This document shows positions 17,249 through 26,449 of a DNA stretch of 64,000 bases, piece by piece. Position 1 is the first letter of the stretch. Each line of letters opens with the position of its first letter. The notes below the pieces were generated by a model. It did no database searches, was not told the origin of the DNA, and saw only the letters and a program-made list of their open reading frames with translations. The stretch is taken from positions 744,001-808,000 of the forward strand of contig CAWIYK010000005.1 in assembly GCA_963840275.1 (NCBI GenBank), given 5' to 3'. This DNA is from Actinophytocola sp963840275 (GTDB taxonomy: Bacteria > Actinomycetota > Actinomycetes > Mycobacteriales > Pseudonocardiaceae). Made by a program: the position numbers and the translations under genes.

Positions 17249-19729
17249 ATGTCGCGATCCCGTGTGCTCGTGGCGGTTCTCGTCGCGAGCACGCTCGTCG
17301 CCCTGCCCGGCACCGGACAGGCCGCCGAGACGAACTACACGATCACCGTCGACACCGCCGCCGCCGGCCCGGACATCTCCGACACCATGTACGGCGTCTT
17401 CTTCGAGGACATCAACCGCGCCGCGGACGGCGGCCTCTACGCCGAGCTGGTGCAGAACCGCTCGTTCGAGTACGACCGCGCCGACAACGCCGCCTACACC
17501 CCGCTGACCGGCTGGGCCCCGCGCAGCGGCGACCCGCAGGTCCGCGACGACGCCGGCCGGCTCAACGAACGCAACCGGCGGTACCTGAGCCTGCCGCTGC
17601 CCGGCGGGATCATCAACGCGGGCTACAACTCGGGCATCCGGGTGGAGAAGGGCAAGCGCTACGACTTCTCCGTCTGGGCCCGCGCCGAGGGCGCGCAGCT
17701 GACCGCCGCGCTGACCGACCCGGCCGGCGCGAACCTCGCCGACCCGCTGCGGATCCAGGTCGCCGGCGGCTGGCAGCGCCACACCGGCACGTTCACCGCC
17801 AGGACCGCGAGCAGCACCGGCCGGCTGCTCGTCAGCGGCGCGGGCGCGGGCACCGTCGCGCTCGACATGGTGTCGCTGTTCCCGCGCGACACGTACAAGA
17901 ACCGCCCGAACGGCATGCGTCGCGACCTCGCCGACAAGATCGCCGCGCTGCGCCCGGGTTTCGTGCGCTTCCCCGGCGGCTGTCTCGTCAACACCGGCAG
18001 CCACTACGGCTACGAGGCGCCGAACTGGGAGCGGCGGCGCTCCTACCAGTGGAAGGACACGATCGGCCCGGTCGAGCAGCGGGCCACCAACGCGAACTTC
18101 TGGGGCTACAACCAGTCCTACGGCATCGGTTACTACGAGTACTTCCAGTTCGCCGAGGACATCGGCGCGATGGCGCTGCCCGTGGTGCCCGCGCTCGTCA
18201 CCGGTTGCGGGCAGAACCAGGCGACCGACGACCCCGCGCTGCTGGCCAGGCACATCCAGGACACGCTCGACCTGATCGAGTTCGCGAACGGGCCGGCCGA
18301 CTCGACGTGGGGCCGCAAGCGGGCCGAGATGGGGCATCCCGAGCCGTTCGGGCTGACGCACCTCGCGGTCGGCAACGAGGAGAACCTGCCCGACGAGTAC
18401 TTCGCGCGCTTCACGCGGTTCCGTGCCGCGATCGAGGCGCGGTACCCGGACGTCACCGTGGTCGGCAACTCCGGCCCGGACGACGCGGGCGGCACGTTCG
18501 ACCGGCTCTGGCAGCTCAACCGGGACGCCGGCGTCGAGATGGTCGACGAGCACTACTACAACAGCCCGACCTGGTTCCTGCAGAACAACGACCGCTACGA
18601 CTCCTACGACCGCGAGGGGCCCAAGGTGTTCCTCGGCGAGTACGCGTCGCAGGACAACCGGCTCCGCAACGCGCTGGCCGAGGCCGCGTACATGACCGGC
18701 CTGGAACGCAACGCGGACGTGGTCCGGCTGGCGTCCTACGCGCCGCTGCTCGCCAACGAGGACTACGTGCAGTGGCGGCCGGACATGATCTGGTTCAACA
18801 ACCGCGCGTCCTGGGGCTCGGCGAGCTACGAGGTGCAGCGGCTGTTCATGACCAACGTCGGCGACCGCGTGGTGCCGAGCACCGCGACCGGCACGCCGTC
18901 CACGGAGGACGAGCCGATCACCGGCGCGGTCGGACTGTCCACCTGGGCCACCGCGGCGTCCTACGACGACGTCGTGGTCACCTCGGCGGACGGCGCCGCG
19001 TTGTTCGCGGACGACTTCTCCGGCACGGACGCCAACTGGACCAACGTGTCCGGCCGTGGCGTGTGGACGGTCGCCGACGGCAGGTACACGCAGACCGACG
19101 CCGCCGCGGAGAACACCATGGTGACCGCGGGCGACCCGGCCTGGCGGGACTACGACCTGAACGTCAAGGCCACCAAGCAGTCCGGCCGCGAGGGCTTCCT
19201 CGTCGCGTTCGGCGTCAAGGATACGGGCAACTACTACTGGTGGAACCTCGGCGGCTGGAACAACACGCAGTCGGCCGTGGAGAAGGCGGAGGGCGGCGGC
19301 AAGTCGACGCTGATCTCGAACGGCACGACCGTCGAGACCGGACGCGAGTACGACCTGCGGGTCCAGGTGCGCGGCCGGACGGTCACGCTGTTCCTGGACG
19401 GCCAGAAGTGGGGCGAGTTCACCGACGACACCAAGGTGGAGCCGTTCCGCCAGGTCGTCACGCGCGACGACCGCACCGGCGAGCTGGTGGTGAAGGTCGT
19501 CAACGCGCAGGACGACGCCGCGCGCACGACGGTCGACCTCGGCTCGGCCCGGGTCGACCGGAAGGCGAGGGTCACCACGCTGGCGGGCGACCCGGACGAC
19601 GTGAACACCCAGTACACCACCCCGATCGCGCCCCGGGAGTCCACTGTGGACGTCGCGGCCACGTTCACCCACACGTTCCCGCCCAACTCGGTCACGTTCA
19701 TCCGCATCAAGACGAGGAGCACGTCATGA
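17249..19729 (+). CDS. Secreted alpha-L-arabinofuranosidase, GH51 family
   Basis: The 826-residue precursor has a Sec signal (to about residue 26, GTGQAAE). Next come a CBM4_9-like jelly roll (about 60-210), the GH51 (beta/alpha)8 barrel, and a C-terminal beta-sandwich interrupted by a concanavalin-like/LamG-type insert (about 575-730). The acid/base Glu377 lies in HLAVGNEENL and the nucleophile Glu464 in VFLGEYAS. It releases L-arabinofuranose from arabinan or arabinoxylan. Most characterised GH51 enzymes are intracellular; this one is in the large secreted subgroup. GAGGAG precedes the ATG. Confidence 0.92.
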   Translation: MSRSRVLVAVLVASTLVALPGTGQAAETNYTITVDTAAAGPDISDTMYGVFFEDINRAADGGLYAELVQNRSFEYDRADNAAYTPLTGWAPRSGDPQVRDDAGRLNERNRRYLSLPLPGGIINAGYNSGIRVEKGKRYDFSVWARAEGAQLTAALTDPAGANLADPLRIQVAGGWQRHTGTFTARTASSTGRLLVSGAGAGTVALDMVSLFPRDTYKNRPNGMRRDLADKIAALRPGFVRFPGGCLVNTGSHYGYEAPNWERRRSYQWKDTIGPVEQRATNANFWGYNQSYGIGYYEYFQFAEDIGAMALPVVPALVTGCGQNQATDDPALLARHIQDTLDLIEFANGPADSTWGRKRAEMGHPEPFGLTHLAVGNEENLPDEYFARFTRFRAAIEARYPDVTVVGNSGPDDAGGTFDRLWQLNRDAGVEMVDEHYYNSPTWFLQNNDRYDSYDREGPKVFLGEYASQDNRLRNALAEAAYMTGLERNADVVRLASYAPLLANEDYVQWRPDMIWFNNRASWGSASYEVQRLFMTNVGDRVVPSTATGTPSTEDEPITGAVGLSTWATAASYDDVVVTSADGAALFADDFSGTDANWTNVSGRGVWTVADGRYTQTDAAAENTMVTAGDPAWRDYDLNVKATKQSGREGFLVAFGVKDTGNYYWWNLGGWNNTQSAVEKAEGGGKSTLISNGTTVETGREYDLRVQVRGRTVTLFLDGQKWGEFTDDTKVEPFRQVVTRDDRTGELVVKVVNAQDDAARTTVDLGSARVDRKARVTTLAGDPDDVNTQYTTPIAPRESTVDVAATFTHTFPPNSVTFIRIKTRSTS

Positions 19730-21189
19730 CCGGTCTCGACCGCAGATCCCTGTTCCGCGCCGGCGGTGTCCTCGCGGCCGCGAGCACGCTGCCGCTCACC
19801 GCCGCGGCGCCGACGGCCGCGGCCACGCAGAAGGGCGACAAGCCGGCGCTCACCACCCGCAACCCGCTCGTCGAGCAGCGGGCCGACCCGTGCATCACGC
19901 GGCCGGTCGACGGGATGTACTACCTGACGGGCTCGGTGCCCGAGTACGACCGGGTGGTCGTGCGCGGCGCGGCCACACTGGACGGACTGGCCGACGCGCG
20001 GGAGCGCACCATCTGGCGGCGACCGACGAGCGGTCCGATGGGCGGCTACATCTGGGCGCCGGAGCTGCACCGGATCGGCGACCGCTGGTACGTCTACTTC
20101 GCCGCCGGCGACGCGGGCGACCCGTTCCACATCCGCACGTACGTCCTGGAGTCGCCGAACGCCGACCCGCGGGCCGGCGGCTGGGTGCTGCGCGGCCGGA
20201 TGGTCACCGCGTGGGACACCTTCACCCTCGACGCGACCACGTTCGAGCATCGCGGGAAGCGGTACTTCCTGTGGGCGCAGAGCGAACCGGGCATCGCGAC
20301 CAACAGCAACCTCTACATCGCCGAGATGGCGTCGCCGCTGGCGCTCGCGACGCCGCCGGTGCGGATCGCGACGCCGACGCTGAGCTGGGAGATCCAGGGG
20401 TTCCGCGTCAACGAGGGGCCGGCGGTGCTCATCCGCAACGGCCGCGTGTTCGTCACGTTCTCCGCGAGCGCCACCGACGCCCGTTACTGCATGGGCCTGC
20501 TCACCGCCGACGAGAACGCGAACCTGCTCGACGCGCGGTCGTGGACGAAGTCGCCGAACCCGGTCTTCACCACCAACGCGGAGACCCGCCAGTTCGGGCC
20601 GGGACACAACCAGTTCACCGTCGCGGAGGACGGCACCGACGTCCTCGTCTACCACGCCCGCGACTACCGCGACATCGTCGGCGACCCGCTGTTCGACCCG
20701 AACCGGCACACCCGCGTCCAGCGGCTGCACTGGAACGAGGACGGCACCCCCAGCTTCGGCGTCCCGGTCGGCAAGGGCGGGCCGATCGTGCGGCTCTCGC
20801 CGCTCGACGCGCCGAACCTCGTGGTGCGCCACGCCGAGTACCGGCTGCGGGTCGAGGGCAACGTGCGGGAGGTCGCCGACTCGCAGTTCCGGCTCACGCC
20901 CGGCCACCTCGGTGCCGGCACGGTGGCGGTGCGGTCGGTCAACTTCCCGGACCGGCACGTGTTCGCCGCGCCAGGGGTGCTGCGGATCGAGCCGTACCAG
21001 GACACCGACGAGTACGGGGCCGCGACGAGCTTCGTCCGCGAGCCGGGACTCGCGGATCGCGGGGCGCTGTCGCTGCGGCTCGCGACCGACGCGAAGGCCT
21101 ACCTCGCGCACGACAACGGTCGCCTCGTCCTCGCCCGACCGGGCGGGGGACGCGCCGAACGGGAGCGTGCGACCTTCCGGATCGGGTGA
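19726..21189 (+). CDS. Tat-exported GH43 exo-arabinofuranosidase with C-terminal AbfB/CBM42 domain
   Basis: The 487-residue precursor begins with a twin-arginine signal (DRRSLFRAGG...) and a long Ala-rich core. The GH43 propeller (about 45-345) includes 'EQRADPCITRPVDGMYYLTGSVPEYD', 'GYIWAPELHRIGDRWYVYFAAG', 'TLDATTFEHRGKRYFLWAQ' and 'VNEGPAVLIRNG'. Residues about 355-487 form an AbfB-type beta-trefoil ('FRLTPGHLGAGTVAVRSVNFPDRHVFA'). The same order is known in Streptomyces exo-1,5-alpha-L-arabinofuranosidases. The ATG overlaps the GH51 stop (ATGA), so the two are coupled. It degrades linear arabinan from the non-reducing end (by family). Confidence 0.88.
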   Translation: MTGLDRRSLFRAGGVLAAASTLPLTAAAPTAAATQKGDKPALTTRNPLVEQRADPCITRPVDGMYYLTGSVPEYDRVVVRGAATLDGLADARERTIWRRPTSGPMGGYIWAPELHRIGDRWYVYFAAGDAGDPFHIRTYVLESPNADPRAGGWVLRGRMVTAWDTFTLDATTFEHRGKRYFLWAQSEPGIATNSNLYIAEMASPLALATPPVRIATPTLSWEIQGFRVNEGPAVLIRNGRVFVTFSASATDARYCMGLLTADENANLLDARSWTKSPNPVFTTNAETRQFGPGHNQFTVAEDGTDVLVYHARDYRDIVGDPLFDPNRHTRVQRLHWNEDGTPSFGVPVGKGGPIVRLSPLDAPNLVVRHAEYRLRVEGNVREVADSQFRLTPGHLGAGTVAVRSVNFPDRHVFAAPGVLRIEPYQDTDEYGAATSFVREPGLADRGALSLRLATDAKAYLAHDNGRLVLARPGGGRAERERATFRIG

Positions 21190-21265
21190 CGGTGGGACAC
21201 TGGACAGCGAGGGGGTCCACCTGGTCGTGGACAAAATGGACAACAGCTGAGGCGAGGTTTCCGCG

Positions 21266-22294
21266 GTGGACAATCCGGTGGTGGGCAACAGGGTCGCGCG
21301 GGACCCAGCGATGACGGACGTCGCCCGCCTTGCCGGGGTGTCGCACCAGACGGTGTCCCGTGTGCTCAACGGTCACCCGAACGTCCGGGAGCAGACCCGG
21401 TTGCGGGTGCAGGCCGCGATCGCCGAGCTCGGTTACCGGCCGAACAAGGCCGCGCGGGCGCTGGTCACCGGGCGCTCGCAGCTGATCGGCGTGATCGCGC
21501 AGAACTCCACGCTGTACGGGCCCGCGTCGCTGCTCGCGGCGTTCGAGCTGGCCGCGGCGGAGGCGGGCTTCTCGGTCAGCCTGCGGCGGGTGGAGGTGCT
21601 GGACCGGGCGTCGATCGCGGCGGCCGTCGAGCACCACCGCGACCAGCGGGTGGCGGGCATCGTGGCGATCGCGCCGACCGCGTCGGCCAACGAGGCACTC
21701 GGCGACGTGCCGGCCGGGGTCCCGCTGGTCACCGTGGACGGCGACCCCGAGCGGGCGACCCCGCTGGTGACCGTCGACCAGGCGGCCGGCGCGTACGCGG
21801 CGACCCGGCACCTGCTCGACGCGGGGCACAGCACGGTGTGGCACGTCTCCGGGCCGCCGGACTGGTTCGACGCGATGGGCCGGGTGCGGGGCTGGCAGCA
21901 GGCGCTCGAGGCGGCCGGCGTCGAGGTGCCGCCGCTGATGTCGGCGGACTGGAGCGCGGCCGCCGGGTACCGGACCGGACTGATGCTCGCCCGCATGCCC
22001 GAGGTGACCGCCGTGTTCGCGGCCAACGACCATCTCGCGCTCGGCATCCTGCGCGCGATGAGCGAGCGGGGCAGGCGGGTACCGGGCGAGGTGAGCATCG
22101 TCGGCTTCGACGACGTGCCGGAGGCCGAGTACTTCATCCCGCCGCTGACCACCGTCCGCCCGGACTTCGACGCGGTGGCCCGCGAGACGTTGGAGCTGCT
22201 GCTCGCACAGGTGGGCGACGGCGACGTCGGCGCCTCCCAACGCACCGTGGCACCAGTGCTGGTTCAACGAAACAGCGTCGCACCCCCGACCTGA
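21266..22294 (+). CDS. LacI-family transcriptional regulator, probable arabinose repressor
   Basis: The 342-residue protein has an N-terminal helix-turn-helix 'TDVARLAGVSHQTVSRVLNGHPNV' (about residues 18-41), the hinge helix 'RPNKAARALVTGRS', and a periplasmic-binding-protein-like effector domain ending 'TVRPDFDAVARETLELLL'. It lies between the arabinofuranosidase operon and araBDA, and the three GTkArCGmTmAC sites in the island are typical LacI targets. It is therefore the likely repressor of all three transcription units. The start is GTG with GAGGCGAGG upstream. The ligand is inferred from context. Confidence 0.88.
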   Translation: MDNPVVGNRVARDPAMTDVARLAGVSHQTVSRVLNGHPNVREQTRLRVQAAIAELGYRPNKAARALVTGRSQLIGVIAQNSTLYGPASLLAAFELAAAEAGFSVSLRRVEVLDRASIAAAVEHHRDQRVAGIVAIAPTASANEALGDVPAGVPLVTVDGDPERATPLVTVDQAAGAYAATRHLLDAGHSTVWHVSGPPDWFDAMGRVRGWQQALEAAGVEVPPLMSADWSAAAGYRTGLMLARMPEVTAVFAANDHLALGILRAMSERGRRVPGEVSIVGFDDVPEAEYFIPPLTTVRPDFDAVARETLELLLAQVGDGDVGASQRTVAPVLVQRNSVAPPT

Positions 22295-22512
22295 CCCGCG
22301 AGTCCAACACCCAGCCCCCGCGAGTCCAACACTCGGACCGGGTGAGTTGAACGCTCGCGACCACCTGGGTGCGGCGCTTGTGGAGCTGTGGGTCGCACGT
22401 GGGTGGGCGTTCTCGGGGGAGCGCTGCCGGTGCCTCGGCCGTGTGGTCACGAATGTTCAACTCAGGGGTGCTGAGTGTTGGACACGCGGGGTCTGCGCGT
22501 TGGACACGCGGA
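22295..22512. repeat. Long imperfect inverted repeat, about 218 bp, no gene
   Basis: The left arm (22295-22364) begins right after the LacI stop codon and contains CCGCGAGTCCAACAC twice in similar form, then TGAGTTGAACGCTCGCGACCAC. The reverse complement of the right arm (22441-22512) reads CCGCGTGTCCAAC, CCCCGCGTGTCCAACACTC, then TGAGTTGAACATTCGTGACCAC. The arms match in order along about 70 bases, around a 76-base centre. It could fold into a long hairpin in RNA or be a MITE-like dispersed element. It contains no convincing ORF; the 22295-22590 gap is otherwise the araB promoter. Confidence 0.75.
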
Positions 22513-22555
22513 TGTGTGCGCTCACCATTCTGAACCCGGCTCGTGAACTGAGCTA

Positions 22556-22583
22556 TTGACTCATCAGATGTTAGCGATAACAT
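22556..22583 (+). promoter_or_regulatory. araB promoter, leaderless
   Basis: TTGACT (22556-22561), a 16-base spacer and TAACAT (22578-22583). The araB ATG at 22591 lies seven bases after the -10 box, which puts +1 at or next to the A of ATG. No Shine-Dalgarno is present, so a leaderless mRNA is expected. Confidence 0.6.
22569..22582. promoter_or_regulatory. LacI-type operator, site C (araB)
   Basis: TGTTAGCGATAACA is a near-perfect dyad with central CG, and fits the GTkArCGmTmAC pattern of sites A and B. It lies in the spacer and -10 of the araB promoter, a direct block to RNA polymerase. It closely resembles LacI-type arabinose-repressor (AraR) boxes of other actinobacteria, from family knowledge. 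Confidence 0.7.
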
Positions 22584-22590
22584 TCCTTGT

Positions 22591-24282
22591 ATGACCAACG
22601 ACCGGACCGACGCGCTGGTGGTGGGTGTCGACTTCGGCACCCTGTCCGGGCGGGCGGTGGTCGTGCGGGTGCGGGACGGTGCCGAGCTGGGCACGGCCGT
22701 CCACGAGTACCGGCACGGCGTGGTCGACCGGACGCTGCCGGGCAGCGACCGGCCGTTGCCGCCGGACTGGGCGCTGCAGGTGCCGAGGGACTACGTCGAC
22801 GTCCTGCGCACGGCGGTGCCGCGGGCGATCAAGGACGCCGGCGTCGACCCGGCCGACGTGATCGGCATCGGTACCGACTTCACCGCGTGCACGATGGTGC
22901 CGGTCACGACCGACGGCACGCCGCTGTGCGAGCTGCCCGAGTTCGCGGACAACCCGCACGCGTTCGTGAAGCTGTGGCGCCACCACGCCGCGCAGCCCCA
23001 GGCCGACCGCATCAACGCCCTCGCCGCGTCGAGGGGCGAGAAGTGGCTGCCCCGCTACGGCGGGCTCATCTCGTCGGAGTGGGAGTTCGCCAAGGGCCTG
23101 CAGCTGCTGGAGGAGGCGCCGGACGTCTACGCTGCGATGGACCACTGGGTGGAGGCCGCCGACTGGATCGTGTGGCAGCTGACCGGGACGTACGTCCGCA
23201 ACGCCTGCACGGCCGGCTACAAGGGCATCCACCAGGACGGCGCCTACCCGGCCGCCGACTTCCTCCGCGCGCTCAACCCCGGCTTCGCGTCGTTCGTGAC
23301 CGACAAGCTCGAGCACCCGATCGGCCGGCTCGGCGACCGCGCCGGCGACCTGACCGCGCTCGCCGCCTACTGGACCGGCCTGCCGGAGGGCATCGCGGTC
23401 GCGGTCGGCAACGTCGACGCGCACGTCACCGCCCCCGCCGCGCAGGCGGTCGAGCCCGGCCGGCTGGTCGCGATCATGGGCACGTCCACCTGCCACGTGA
23501 TGAACGGCACCGAGCTGCGCGAGGTCCCCGGCATGTGCGGCGTCGTCGACGGCGGGATCGTGCCGGGACTGTGGGGGTACGAGGCGGGGCAGAGCGGCGT
23601 CGGCGACATCTTCGCGTGGTTCGTCGGCAACCAGGTGCCACCCGAGTACCACGACCGCGCCCGCGCGGAGGGCGTCTCGCTGCACGAGCTGCTGACCGAC
23701 CTCGCGTCGCGGCAGCGGGTGGGGGAGCACGGGCTCATCGCGCTGGACTGGCACAGCGGCAACCGGTCGGTGCTGGTGGACCATGAGCTGTCCGGCCTCG
23801 TGCTCGGGCAGACGCTGGCCACGCGCGCCGAGGACGTCTACCGCGCGCTCATGGAGGCCACGGCGTTCGGCACCAGGATGATCGTCGAGGCGTTCACCGA
23901 CGCGGGCGTGCCGGTGACCGAGCTGGTGGTCGCGGGTGGCCTGCTGCGCAACGAGTTCCTCATGCAGCTCTACGCCGACGTGACGAACCTGCCGCTCTCG
24001 ACGATCGCGTCCGCGCAGGGCCCGGCCCTCGGCTCGGCGATGCACGCGGCGGTCGCGGCCGGCGCGCACGCCGACATCCGCGCGGCCGCCGCGGCGATGG
24101 GCGCGGTCAACCCCGCCGCGTACCAACCGATCCCCGAGAACGCGGCGGTGTACGACAAGCTGTTCATGGAGTACGCCGACCTGCACGACCACTTCGGCCG
24201 CGGCGATGGCAGCGGTGGCGGCGGTGGTGAGGGCGTCATGCACCGGCTCAGGGCGCTGCGGCGCGCGGCGGTGGCCGGGTGA
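22591..24282 (+). CDS. araB: L-ribulokinase
   Basis: The 563-residue FGGY-family kinase phosphorylates L-ribulose to L-ribulose 5-phosphate. Visible family blocks are 'VVGVDFGTLSGRAVVV' (N-terminal phosphate loop), 'GIGTDFTACTMVPV', 'WKFAKG'-like 'EWEFAKGLQLLEEAPDVY', 'IMGTSTCHVMNG', 'GYEAGQSGVGDIFAWFV' and 'VVAGGLLRNEFLMQLYADV'. A Gly-rich stretch (SGGGGGE) near the C terminus is a flexible tail. It is first of araB-araD-araA, driven by a leaderless promoter with a LacI-type operator. Its stop overlaps araD as GTGA. Confidence 0.95.
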   Translation: MTNDRTDALVVGVDFGTLSGRAVVVRVRDGAELGTAVHEYRHGVVDRTLPGSDRPLPPDWALQVPRDYVDVLRTAVPRAIKDAGVDPADVIGIGTDFTACTMVPVTTDGTPLCELPEFADNPHAFVKLWRHHAAQPQADRINALAASRGEKWLPRYGGLISSEWEFAKGLQLLEEAPDVYAAMDHWVEAADWIVWQLTGTYVRNACTAGYKGIHQDGAYPAADFLRALNPGFASFVTDKLEHPIGRLGDRAGDLTALAAYWTGLPEGIAVAVGNVDAHVTAPAAQAVEPGRLVAIMGTSTCHVMNGTELREVPGMCGVVDGGIVPGLWGYEAGQSGVGDIFAWFVGNQVPPEYHDRARAEGVSLHELLTDLASRQRVGEHGLIALDWHSGNRSVLVDHELSGLVLGQTLATRAEDVYRALMEATAFGTRMIVEAFTDAGVPVTELVVAGGLLRNEFLMQLYADVTNLPLSTIASAQGPALGSAMHAAVAAGAHADIRAAAAAMGAVNPAAYQPIPENAAVYDKLFMEYADLHDHFGRGDGSGGGGGEGVMHRLRALRRAAVAG

Positions 24283-24926
24283 GCGTCGCACTGCGCCGCG
24301 AGGTCGCGGCCCTGCACCGGGAGCTGACCCGGTACAACCTGGTCAGCTGGACCGCGGGCAACGTCTCCGCGCGCGTGCCCGGCGAGGACCTGATGGTCAT
24401 CAAGCCCTCCGGCGTGTCCTACGACGACCTCGGCCCGGACTCGATGGTCGTCACCGACCTGCACGGCCGGCTCGTCGAGGGCGAGCTCGCACCCTCGTCG
24501 GACACGGCCGCGCACGCCTACGTCTACCGGCACCTGCCCGAGGTCGGCGGGGTGGCGCACACGCATTCCCCGTACGCCACGGCATGGGCGGCCCGCGGCG
24601 AGCCGATCCCGTGCGTGCTCACGATGATCGCCGACGAGTTCGGCGGCGCCATCCCGGTCGGGCCGTTCGCGCTCATCGGCGACGACTCGATCGGCAAGGG
24701 GATCGTGGAGACGTTGCGGGACAGCCGTTCCCCCGCCGTGCTGATGCGCAACCACGGCCCGTTCACGGTCGGCGCGGACGCCCGCGCGGCGGTGAAGGCC
24801 GCGGTCATGCTCGAGGACGTGGCCCGCACCGTCCACTTCGCACACCAGCTCGGCACGCCGGCCGCCATCGACCAGCGACACGTCGACCGGCTCTATGCCC
24901 GGTACCAGAACGTATACGGGCAGTAG
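24279..24926 (+). CDS. araD: L-ribulose-5-phosphate 4-epimerase
   Basis: The 215-residue class II aldolase-fold epimerase converts L-ribulose 5-phosphate to D-xylulose 5-phosphate, feeding the pentose phosphate pathway. Motifs are 'NLVSWTAGNVSAR', 'IKPSGVSYDDL', 'SSDTAAHAYVYR', the metal-binding 'AHTHSPYA' and 'LMRNHGPFTVG'. The GTG start overlaps the araB stop by four bases. araA follows after nine bases. Confidence 0.94.
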   Translation: MSVALRREVAALHRELTRYNLVSWTAGNVSARVPGEDLMVIKPSGVSYDDLGPDSMVVTDLHGRLVEGELAPSSDTAAHAYVYRHLPEVGGVAHTHSPYATAWAARGEPIPCVLTMIADEFGGAIPVGPFALIGDDSIGKGIVETLRDSRSPAVLMRNHGPFTVGADARAAVKAAVMLEDVARTVHFAHQLGTPAAIDQRHVDRLYARYQNVYGQ

Positions 24927-24935
24927 GGAGATCGT

Positions 24936-26432
24936 ATGTCCTCGAAGCCGCAGGTGTGGTTCCTGACCGGCAGCCAGCACCTGTACGGGGCGGACACGCT
25001 CGAGCAGGTCGCCGCTCAGTCCCGGCAGATCCAGCGCATGCTCACCGACGCCGGGGGGATCGGCGCGGAGATCGTGTGGCGGCCGGTGCTGACCGACTCG
25101 GCCGCCATCCGGGATCTGCTGCTCGCGGCGAACGCCGACGCGTCGTGTGTCGGCGTGATCGCGTGGATGCACACGTTCTCGCCGGCCAAGATGTGGATCA
25201 CCGGCCTCGACGTGCTGCGGAAACCGTTGCTGCACCTGCACACCCAGCTCAACGAGGCGCTGCCGTGGGCGTCCATCGACATGGACTTCATGAACCTCAA
25301 CCAGGCCGCGCACGGCGACCGCGAGTTCGGCTACATCCAGACCCGGCTCGGGGTGGCGCGCAAGACCGTCGCCGGGCACGCGAGCGACCCGGTGCTCGTC
25401 CGGCGGATCGACGAGTGGGCGCGGGCCGCGACCGGGCTCGCGCACCTGCGGACGCTGCGGCTCGCCCGGTTCGGCGACAACATGCGCGACGTCGCCGTGA
25501 CCGAGGGCGACAAGGTGGAGGCGGAGCGGCGGTTCGGCGTCTCGGTGAACACCTACGGCGTCAACGAGCTCGTGACGTCGGTCGACGCGGTGGCCGACGA
25601 CGAGGTGGACCTGCTGGTCGCCGACTACGCCGACGCCTACCGCCTCGCGCCCGCGCTGGCGCGCGGCGGCGACCGGCACGAGTCGCTGCGGTACGCCGCG
25701 CGGATCGAGGCGGGCCTGCGCCGGTTCCTCACCGACGGCGGCTTCGGCGCGTTCACCACGAACTTCCAGGACCTCGGCGGACTGCGACAGCTGCCGGGGC
25801 TCGCCGTGCAGCGGCTGATGGCCGACGGCTACGGCTTCGGCGGCGAGGGCGACTGGAAGACCGCAGCGTTGCTGGCGGCCGTGAAGGCCATGGGCGGCGC
25901 GGGCGGCACCTCGTTCATGGAGGACTACACCTACCACTTCGGGCCTGGCACCCCGAAGATCCTCGGCGCGCACATGCTGGAGGTCTGCCCGACCATCGCC
26001 GCCGCCCGGCCGTCGTGCGAGATCCACCCACTGTCCATCGGGGACCGCGAGGACCCGGTGCGGCTCGTGTTCGACGCCGCGGCCGGACCGGCCGTCGTGG
26101 TCGGGCTGGTCGACGTCGGCGACCGGTTCCGGTTGGTGGCCAACGAGATCGAGGTCGTGCCGCCGGACGAGCCGCTGCCGAGCCTGCCGGTCGCGCGGGC
26201 CGTGTGGCAGCCCGCGCCGTCGCTGCAGACCTCCGCCGAGTGCTGGCTCACCGCCGGCGGCCCGCACCACACCGTGCTCTCGCAGGCGGTCGGTGCCGGC
26301 GTGCTGCGCGACTTCGCCCAGATGGTCGACACCGAGCTGCTGCTCATCGACTCGGCCACCACGGCCGACGCGTTCGCCGACCGGCTGCGCTGGAACCAGG
26401 CATACCACCGACTCGCGCAAGGCCTGCGCTAG
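24936..26432 (+). CDS. araA: L-arabinose isomerase
   Basis: The 498-residue enzyme isomerises L-arabinose to L-ribulose using a divalent metal. Conserved features are 'VWFLTGSQHLYG' at the N terminus, 'WMHTFSPAKMWI', 'DFMNLNQAAHGDREFG', the active-site Glu in 'FGGEGDWK', 'SFMEDYTYHFGPG' (Glu and His) and 'GGPHHTVLS' (His). Length equals the E. coli enzyme. ATG follows AGGGAG. It completes the arabinose pathway and is followed by a sugar ABC transporter. Confidence 0.96.
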   Translation: MSSKPQVWFLTGSQHLYGADTLEQVAAQSRQIQRMLTDAGGIGAEIVWRPVLTDSAAIRDLLLAANADASCVGVIAWMHTFSPAKMWITGLDVLRKPLLHLHTQLNEALPWASIDMDFMNLNQAAHGDREFGYIQTRLGVARKTVAGHASDPVLVRRIDEWARAATGLAHLRTLRLARFGDNMRDVAVTEGDKVEAERRFGVSVNTYGVNELVTSVDAVADDEVDLLVADYADAYRLAPALARGGDRHESLRYAARIEAGLRRFLTDGGFGAFTTNFQDLGGLRQLPGLAVQRLMADGYGFGGEGDWKTAALLAAVKAMGGAGGTSFMEDYTYHFGPGTPKILGAHMLEVCPTIAAARPSCEIHPLSIGDREDPVRLVFDAAAGPAVVVGLVDVGDRFRLVANEIEVVPPDEPLPSLPVARAVWQPAPSLQTSAECWLTAGGPHHTVLSQAVGAGVLRDFAQMVDTELLLIDSATTADAFADRLRWNQAYHRLAQGLR

Positions 26433-26449
26433 AAGGGAACGGAGAGACA

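Noticed and set aside
21215..21232. GTCCAC-N6-GTGGAC upstream of the LacI gene as an autoregulatory operator
   Set aside because: The short dyad does not resemble the three GTkArCGmTmAC sites. Kept out of the feature list as likely chance.
24186..24240. Gly codon run near the araB 3' end as a frameshift
   Set aside because: The frame continues to a normal stop that overlaps araD as GTGA. It is a flexible tail.
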